Assembly (NCBI GenBank): GCA_036521995.1
Contig: DATDGR010000185.1
Span: 1 to 17,204, forward strand
Direction: 5' to 3'
DNA length: 17,204 nt
Source: Gp13-AA77 sp036521995
Lineage (GTDB): Bacteria; Acidobacteriota; Terriglobia; UBA7540
The stretch's first letter is position 1. Each line of letters begins with the position of its first letter. This document shows, one piece after another, positions 12,622 through 17,204 of this stretch. The notes under the pieces were generated by a model that was not told where the DNA came from, did not search any database, and saw only the letters and a list, made by a program, of their open reading frames with translations. Position numbers and translations under genes: made by a program.

Positions 12622-14007
12622 ATGAGCGCAATGGAATCAGGACCACAGCTCTTCGGGACCGATGGCGTCCGTGGCGTGGCGGGCGAATACCCGCTCGACC
12701 GCGCGACCGTGTGGAAGCTCGGCTGCGCCCTCGGCAAGGTGCTGCAGAGAAGCGCGGACGGACGGCCCATCCGGGTGGTCCTGGGGCGGGACACCCGCGA
12801 ATCGGGGCCCTGGATTGCCGACCTGTTCGCCACCGGTCTCGCTTCGGCCGGCGTGGGCGTGGGCGATGCCGGCGTGGTCACTACCCCGGGCGTGGCCTAC
12901 CTCACCCGCAGTCATGGTTTTGCGGCCGGCGTGGTGATCTCCGCGTCTCACAATCCTTTCCGTGACAATGGCATCAAGGTTTTTTCGACTGCCGGCACCA
13001 AGCTGCCCGAGTCCGTCGAGGTGGAAATCGAGCGCGCCATGGAAGAGGTGACCGCCGAAGCGTCCGCCTCGAATGGGTTCGTCGAGCCGGTAGCCGATCT
13101 TGAGCGGGACTACGTGACCTTTCTCGCTAACCTAGCGAGCGGTCTGGAGGGGCTGCCTTCGCTGCGGTTGGTGGCCGATTGCGCCTATGGAGCGGCGGCC
13201 CGGGTGGCGCCCGATCTCCTGCAAGAGCTCGGCATCCCCGTGCAAGTATTGAATGCCTCGCCGGACGGCCGCAACATCAACTTGAACTGCGGCTCGCTTC
13301 ATCCCGAGGGGTTGGCCGATGCCACCCGCGCCGCCGGAGCCGATCTGGGAGTGGCTTTTGACGGCGACGCCGACCGCGCCAAATTCGCCACCCGCTCGGG
13401 CCGCGTGCTCGACGGTGATTATGTGCTCTATGCCGCTGCCCAGCTTCTTCAGGACCGGCGGGAGCTCCGTGGCGGCGCCGTGGTGGGGACTTTGATGAGC
13501 AACTTTGCCCTGGAGCGGGAGCTCGCGCTCCGCGGCCTGGGCCTGAAGCGCGCCGCCGTGGGCGACCGCTATGTGCTCGAGGAGATGCTGCGCTCGGGCA
13601 TCAACCTGGGCGGCGAGCCTTCGGGGCACATCATCTTTGCCGATCAGTCGCTCGCCGGAGACGGCCTGATCACGCTGCTCCAGGTGCTGCGGATCGTGTC
13701 CGAGACCGGCAAGAGCCTGGAGGAGCTGGTGAGCGGCTATGCCCCGCTGCCGCAACTCATCCTTAACGTGCGCGTGCGGACGAAGCCGCCGCTCGAATCG
13801 ATCCCGGAGATCCGCGACGCGATCGAAGCTTGCCGCCGCAACATCGACGGAAACGGACGCGTGGTGGTGCGCTACTCAGGGACCGAGCCCTTGGCGCGGG
13901 TCATGGTGGAAGCCGAGGATGGCGTCGTCGTCGAAAGACATGCTGAGGCCATTGCCGGCGCCATCGAGAGCGCGATCGGCGAGGGCGCTGCTCATTCCGG
14001 CTCCTGA
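12622..14007 (+). CDS. glmM: phosphoglucosamine mutase
   Basis: This 461-aa enzyme interconverts glucosamine-6-phosphate and glucosamine-1-phosphate on the route to UDP-GlcNAc for peptidoglycan and lipopolysaccharide. The N-terminus has FGTDGVRG (11-18). The phosphoserine loop is ISASHNPFRDNGIKVFS with S109 as the phosphorylated residue. The metal site is DGDADR (D247, D249, D251). The sugar-binding loop is GGEPSGHIIF (330-339), and the phosphate-binding loop RYSGTEP lies near 423. The length and all four domains agree with the family. Either ATG at 12622 or 12631 could start it; a GAGG lies 9 bases before the first. It stands alone, not next to folP or ftsH as in some bacteria, since folP is 636 bp away. 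Confidence 0.95.
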   Translation: MSAMESGPQLFGTDGVRGVAGEYPLDRATVWKLGCALGKVLQRSADGRPIRVVLGRDTRESGPWIADLFATGLASAGVGVGDAGVVTTPGVAYLTRSHGFAAGVVISASHNPFRDNGIKVFSTAGTKLPESVEVEIERAMEEVTAEASASNGFVEPVADLERDYVTFLANLASGLEGLPSLRLVADCAYGAAARVAPDLLQELGIPVQVLNASPDGRNINLNCGSLHPEGLADATRAAGADLGVAFDGDADRAKFATRSGRVLDGDYVLYAAAQLLQDRRELRGGAVVGTLMSNFALERELALRGLGLKRAAVGDRYVLEEMLRSGINLGGEPSGHIIFADQSLAGDGLITLLQVLRIVSETGKSLEELVSGYAPLPQLILNVRVRTKPPLESIPEIRDAIEACRRNIDGNGRVVVRYSGTEPLARVMVEAEDGVVVERHAEAIAGAIESAIGEGAAHSGS

Positions 14008-14105
14008 AGGGGTTGAGGGCAACCTCGAAAGACCAGGTGTCATCTAGCTTGGCAGAAAAGCGCGGAAAGGACACAAACTTCGAAGCAGCAGTTGGAGGTG
14101 AGGCT

Positions 14106-14984
14106 ATGCGGATGAAATCATCACTAGCCCTGATGGGCGTGCTCACGTCCGCGCTGGCCATGGCGGGGCAATCTTCAACACCAGCTCCCACGCCGGCCAC
14201 GCCCGCACCCGTAGCCGCCGTCAGCGCCGCTCCCGCTTCCGCCCCGGTGGCGCCGGCCGGATCAACGAATGCCGCGGCGAGCACTCCCGCGACCCCAGCT
14301 TCGACCGCAGGCGCTCCGCCGCCCAGCACGGTCGCCGGCCAGCTCGTGGTGCCCGTCAACACGACGATTCCTCTCTCGCTCAGCAACACCCTGAACTCAC
14401 GCACCGCTTACGCGGGCCAGGCCATCTATTGCGTCACGATTTATCCGATCGCAGTCAACAACCGCATCGTCCTTCCGGTCGGCACCTACGTTAAAGGAAA
14501 GATCACGCAGGTGACGCGGCCCGGCCGTGTCAAGGGCAAAGCCGAGATGGGTCTGCGTTTTGACGAGATCACGCTGCCGAACGGCGTCACCAAGCCGCTG
14601 CGGGCAATCCTCTCGGGTTTCGGAGGCAGCGGAAACGAGGGATTTAATCCCAAAGAAGGTAAGATTCAGGGTGAGTCTTCGAAAGGCAAGGACGCGGAAG
14701 TGATCGCCATCAGCGGCGGCGAAGGCGCGGCCATCGGCTCCGTAGCCGGCATCAGCAGCGGGCATAGCGGTGTAGGGGCCGGAGTGGGCGGCGCTGCCGG
14801 TGCGGTGGGCGGTTTGGTCTACGTGCTGGCGACCCGGGGCAAAGAAGTCGTGCTGCCCCAGGGAACGAACCTCGAACTGGAACTGGCAGCGCCCCTAACC
14901 TACTACGCGGACGAACTCGAGTCACCATCAAGCGGTCCTGCCGGCCCGGCGCTGGGGCGTCGAGACCCAGGACCGGGTCTGTAG
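14106..14984 (+). CDS. exported beta-barrel / glycine-zipper protein, function unknown
   Basis: This 292-aa secreted protein has a short signal peptide (about 1-22) followed by about 60 residues very rich in Ala, Pro, Ser and Thr, a flexible linker. A folded part follows (about 80-180): VPVNTTIPLSLSNTLNSRTAYAGQ, then VLPVGTYVKGKITQV and MGLRFDEITLPNG. This pattern of small strands resembles the C-terminal barrel of VirB10/TrbI-like proteins, but no secretion genes are nearby, so the likeness is only structural. A Gly/Ala-rich stretch (about 203-240) could insert in a membrane as a glycine zipper, followed by LPQGTNLELELAAPL. GGAGGTG lies 5 bases before the ATG at 14106, ruling out the longer frame from 14013. 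It lies 98 bases behind glmM. Confidence 0.75.
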   Translation: MRMKSSLALMGVLTSALAMAGQSSTPAPTPATPAPVAAVSAAPASAPVAPAGSTNAAASTPATPASTAGAPPPSTVAGQLVVPVNTTIPLSLSNTLNSRTAYAGQAIYCVTIYPIAVNNRIVLPVGTYVKGKITQVTRPGRVKGKAEMGLRFDEITLPNGVTKPLRAILSGFGGSGNEGFNPKEGKIQGESSKGKDAEVIAISGGEGAAIGSVAGISSGHSGVGAGVGGAAGAVGGLVYVLATRGKEVVLPQGTNLELELAAPLTYYADELESPSSGPAGPALGRRDPGPGL

Positions 14985-15008
14985 GCTTCCTTGCTAGCCT
15001 AACTACAG
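14979..15008. terminator. shared dyad at two convergent stop codons
   Basis: CTGTAG (14979-14984) and CTACAG (15003-15008) are perfect inverted repeats, each containing the stop codon of one of the two converging genes. TAGGCT/AGCCTA can form inside. It could work as a weak bidirectional terminator, but no T-tract is present. Confidence 0.35.
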
Positions 15009-15275
15009 AAACACCACCGATTGAAGACCGGAGACCTCAAAGCGCTTGCGGCAGCGGGGGTTCCGGCACTGAAGAAAATCGTCGCGCCGGATCATATAGG
15101 AGCGGGCCTTCGTGAAACGCGCCCGGTCACGCTCGTCGGTGCGGCCCGGCAAGGCCTTCTTCTTCGTGCGGACCAGCCAGCGCACCTCGTAGGTCTCGCT
15201 CTGGCGGCACTTGTCGCAGTTCAGCACGGCGGGCTTTACGGTCTCGACCTCGTCGAAAAACTCGCGCTCGTCCAT
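15003..15275 (-). CDS. small protein with two cysteine pairs, function unknown
   Basis: I do not recognise this 90-aa protein. It has C20-x2-C23 near the start and C70-x4-C75 near the end, a spacing that could hold a metal ion as a split zinc ribbon. Between them lies a basic, polar segment (RTKKKALPGRTDERDRARF). There is no signal peptide, so it is probably cytoplasmic. AAGG lies about 5 bases before the ATG. It follows the cytochrome gene on the same strand after 75 bases, but nothing else ties the two together. Confidence 0.6.
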   Translation of the reverse strand: MDEREFFDEVETVKPAVLNCDKCRQSETYEVRWLVRTKKKALPGRTDERDRARFTKARSYMIRRDDFLQCRNPRCRKRFEVSGLQSVVFL

Positions 15276-15350
15276 ACGCCTTCGATTCTATCCGAAAATC
15301 ATCGGACAACTCCATGCCCGAGACCGATCGAAGCGGCCGGGCGGCGAGCG

Positions 15351-15776
15351 CTAATACTTGGCCTGCGGCAGAGATCTCAGGTAAGCCACGATCGCGGTGG
15401 CGTCCTCGTGGCTCATGTGATAGACGTGCATCGGCGGCCGGATGGGACGTCCCGTGGGCTGCAAGCCCTTTTCCAGAACCATCGTCATGTCGGCGTCGTT
15501 GAAGCTCGGCAGACCTGCCAGGGCCGGCGCCCGGAACGCCCAATCGGGTTGCGGGACCACGGCTGAGAACCACGTGGGCGCGCCGTCGAGCCAGCGCGAG
15601 TGATCGAGTTGTCCTCCGGAGTCGCGCGGCGAATGGCACTCACCGCACATGGCCACGTTTTCCACCAAGTAGCGGCCGCGTTCCACCTGGGCGCTTCCGG
15701 CCGGAGCTTTCTGGGCTGCCCACACCAAACCCACGCTCACCAGCGCGGCGATCGCGATCACGAAGATCTTTTTCAT
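15351..15776 (-). CDS. periplasmic mono-haem cytochrome c
   Basis: This is a 141-aa exported electron carrier. A signal peptide covers residues 1-20 (MKKIFVIAIAALVSVGLVWA). The single covalent haem site is C44-G-E-C-H48, preceded by the RGRYLVENVA helix typical of this family. Likely methionine ligands are M116 or M121 in PPMHVYHMSHED, and the C-terminal helix ATAIVAYLRSLP is standard. It resembles the small cytochrome domains that accompany dehydrogenases, but no enzyme partner is adjacent. A GGAGTGAGGA stretch just before the ATG supplies the ribosome site. Haem maturation genes are not in the window. Confidence 0.88.
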   Translation of the reverse strand: MKKIFVIAIAALVSVGLVWAAQKAPAGSAQVERGRYLVENVAMCGECHSPRDSGGQLDHSRWLDGAPTWFSAVVPQPDWAFRAPALAGLPSFNDADMTMVLEKGLQPTGRPIRPPMHVYHMSHEDATAIVAYLRSLPQAKY

Positions 15777-15810
15777 TCCTCACTCCTCATCGAGGCATTC
15801 TACTCTGTCT

Positions 15811-15831
15811 GGCACGAGCCTGTCTCGTGTC
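15811..15831. terminator. hairpin between the CPBP and cytochrome genes
   Basis: GGCACGAG (15811-15818) pairs with CTCGTGTC (15824-15831), 8 bp with one G-U and a 5-base loop. It lies behind the CPBP protease gene on the minus strand and could end its transcript, but no T-run follows on either strand. Confidence 0.35.
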
Positions 15832-15879
15832 CACTATCTTGTCTGGCTGGGGCTTCAAAGAGGCTGAAAGGACGACGTC

Positions 15880-16575
15880 CTACGCCGAACCCCAATCTCT
15901 CGGCTTCAGCATTCTGGGTCCGAGCCATCCGAACGCAACTGCGTCGATCAGGAGATGCGAGGCCATCGACGGGTAGAGGCTGCCCATTCGCGCGACCGGC
16001 CAGGCCAGCAAGGCGCCGAGCAACGCCGCGCGCACCATGCCGCTCGGCCGCTGGTAGGAATGCGCCAGGCCAAAGGCCGCGGACGAAAGAGCCCAAGCCG
16101 CGGTCGTGGAATGGAGCGTACGACCGATGATGGCAAAAAGATAGCCCCGATAGAGAAACTCCTCCGCCAGAGCTGCGGTGGGCGCTACCAACGCCACCGC
16201 CCAGATCTTCTCCGAACGCGTCTTCGGCATGAGCAGGTAGACCAACTCGGTCTCCTCGGGCCACCAACCCCAACGCTCGAGGACGAGCAGCAAACCGAGT
16301 CCTGCCGCGGACACCGCCGCGAGCAGCATCGTCCAGCCGGCCAGAGTCAGAAAGGAAACCGGTCGGAAGCCCAGCTCGCCGGCGCCGAGCCTCGCGACCC
16401 TTACTGCCGCCAGGCCCAAAGCGACAAACAGCCACTCCGAGGCCGCGGCCGACAGGTAGAGCGAGACACGCGGCAGCGTCCGCAGTTGCGGGTCTTGCGC
16501 GGTCAACCAGCTCATCGCTGGAATACCCGCTACAACCAACAGCAGAAAGCCGATTTCAGCGGCGCGTTCAACCAT
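15880..16575 (-). CDS. CPBP family intramembrane metalloprotease
   Basis: This 231-aa multi-pass membrane protein is of the CPBP (CAAX protease and bacteriocin-processing, Abi) family. The catalytic motif EEFLYRG (E138, E139, R143) is followed by FGLAHS (H172) and HLLIDA (H207, D211), the standard order of motifs 1-3. Several hydrophobic helices precede these. Members cleave membrane substrates or act in immunity to bacteriocins; the substrate here is unknown. The ATG at 16575 lies 14 bases beyond the TetR stop. A longer frame begins inside the TetR gene and was rejected. The ribosome site is weak, which suggests coupling to TetR translation and a two-gene transcript. Confidence 0.85.
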   Translation of the reverse strand: MVERAAEIGFLLLVVAGIPAMSWLTAQDPQLRTLPRVSLYLSAAASEWLFVALGLAAVRVARLGAGELGFRPVSFLTLAGWTMLLAAVSAAGLGLLLVLERWGWWPEETELVYLLMPKTRSEKIWAVALVAPTAALAEEFLYRGYLFAIIGRTLHSTTAAWALSSAAFGLAHSYQRPSGMVRAALLGALLAWPVARMGSLYPSMASHLLIDAVAFGWLGPRMLKPRDWGSA

Positions 16576-16589
16576 GACACCAACAAGGA

Positions 16590-17198
16590 TCAGGGGTTGC
16601 GCAACAGGCGGCCGAGCGCCTCCTGGCAGCGGTCCCGATAGACCTCGAGGGGCGCGTCTTCCGGCCCCATCAGCCACTGCAGGCAGTAGCCGTCAACCAG
16701 CGCCCTTAGAGTACTGGCCGCCGCTTCGGGATCTACCCGCCGGAACTCGCGCCGGCGGACGCCCTCTTCGATGATGGCGGCGTCACGCCGGCGGCAGGCG
16801 TTCAGAAAGCTGCTGATCGATCGCCGGTAGCGCTCGGTGTGCGACGCGAGCGCCACGTAATCAAACAGCACCCGGTACAGTTTGCGGTTAACTTCGGCGC
16901 TGTGAAACAACACCTCGATCTCAGAGCTCAGAAGGTCGCGCGGCGGCGCGCCGCTGCTCGCAATGTCGCCGAGTGTGCGATCGAGCTCGGCAAGCAGCCA
17001 TTCGAGCACTGCCTCGACCAGATCGTCCTTCTTCGGGAAGTAATAAAGCGCGCCTCCCTTGCTCGACCCGGCTCGGCTCACGACCCCTTCAATGGTGAGG
17101 CTCGGCAGGCCTTTCTCCAGGATCTCCGCATATCCGGCCTTAACAAGAGCCTCGCGGCGGCGCTCCGTCAATTTTGGATTGGCTTTGCGTGGGCTCAT
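16590..17198 (-). CDS. TetR/AcrR family transcriptional regulator
   Basis: This 202-aa DNA-binding protein has the helix-turn-helix at about residues 14-60: ALVKAGYAEILEKG, then LTIEGVVSRAGSSKGGALYYFPKKDDLVEAV, the TetR signature. The C-terminal half is helical, of the ligand-binding type seen in BetI-like members (an LVDGYCLQWLM helix near 165-176). It lies directly upstream of the CPBP protease gene on the same strand and probably controls it and itself. Only six bases of the upstream side are in the window, so its promoter and operator are not visible. The first ATG was taken as the start because it gives a normal-length basic N-terminal arm. Confidence 0.9.
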   Translation of the reverse strand: MSPRKANPKLTERRREALVKAGYAEILEKGLPSLTIEGVVSRAGSSKGGALYYFPKKDDLVEAVLEWLLAELDRTLGDIASSGAPPRDLLSSEIEVLFHSAEVNRKLYRVLFDYVALASHTERYRRSISSFLNACRRRDAAIIEEGVRRREFRRVDPEAAASTLRALVDGYCLQWLMGPEDAPLEVYRDRCQEALGRLLRNP

Positions 17199-17204
17199 CG
17201 GTTT

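Noticed and set aside
16578..16677. N-terminal extension of the CPBP protease
   Set aside because: It lies inside the TetR gene in another frame and is Pro/Arg-rich. The ATG just after the TetR stop gives a normal first membrane helix.

Overview
The window is GC-rich bacterial chromosome of Gram-negative type, with an outer-membrane or periplasmic flavour: a c-type cytochrome, a DsbD-type periplasmic domain, a TonB-like domain and a DUF4097 solenoid. The gene mix (ECF sigma with a zf-HC2 anti-sigma, DUF4097, FG-GAP-like debris, a two-ORF ISKra4-type insertion sequence) suggests Acidobacteriota. That is an inference from gene content; there is no rRNA or tRNA here to settle it.

Left part (1-5150): a DUF4097 solenoid protein on the minus strand faces, across about 2.7 kb, an ECF sigma / anti-sigma pair on the plus strand. 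Both have a GGAAC-type ECF promoter candidate upstream, so they may form one divergent stress regulon. The gap is filled by an apparently intact 1816-bp ISKra4-like element (1166-2981) and by 750 bp of decayed sequence. The element has imperfect inverted ends, an 11-bp target duplication, two ORFs joined by a canonical A_AAA_AAG slippery site, and a hairpin over the first ribosome binding site. It lies exactly against a terminator-like stem-loop, whose T-tract forms the duplication. The decayed stretch holds an FG-GAP-like relic and short repeats.

Centre (5160-8430): the sigma operon seems to continue into an exported TPR protein, then an orphan DsbD N-terminal domain protein and a secreted redoxin, all co-oriented. 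A low-affinity phosphate transporter (pit) converges on these. It is divergent from a glpF-folP pair: glycerol facilitator and dihydropteroate synthase.

Right part (12000-17204): after a 636-bp gap with an A-rich island come glmM (cell-wall amino-sugar synthesis) and an exported beta-barrel/glycine-zipper protein of unknown role. A minus-strand block follows: a small cysteine-pair protein, a mono-haem cytochrome c, a CPBP membrane protease, and a TetR regulator directly upstream of the protease. No CRISPR array, phage module or recognisable defence system is present. The points most worth checking are the ECF regulon, the insertion sequence details, and the sigma/anti-sigma/TPR unit.
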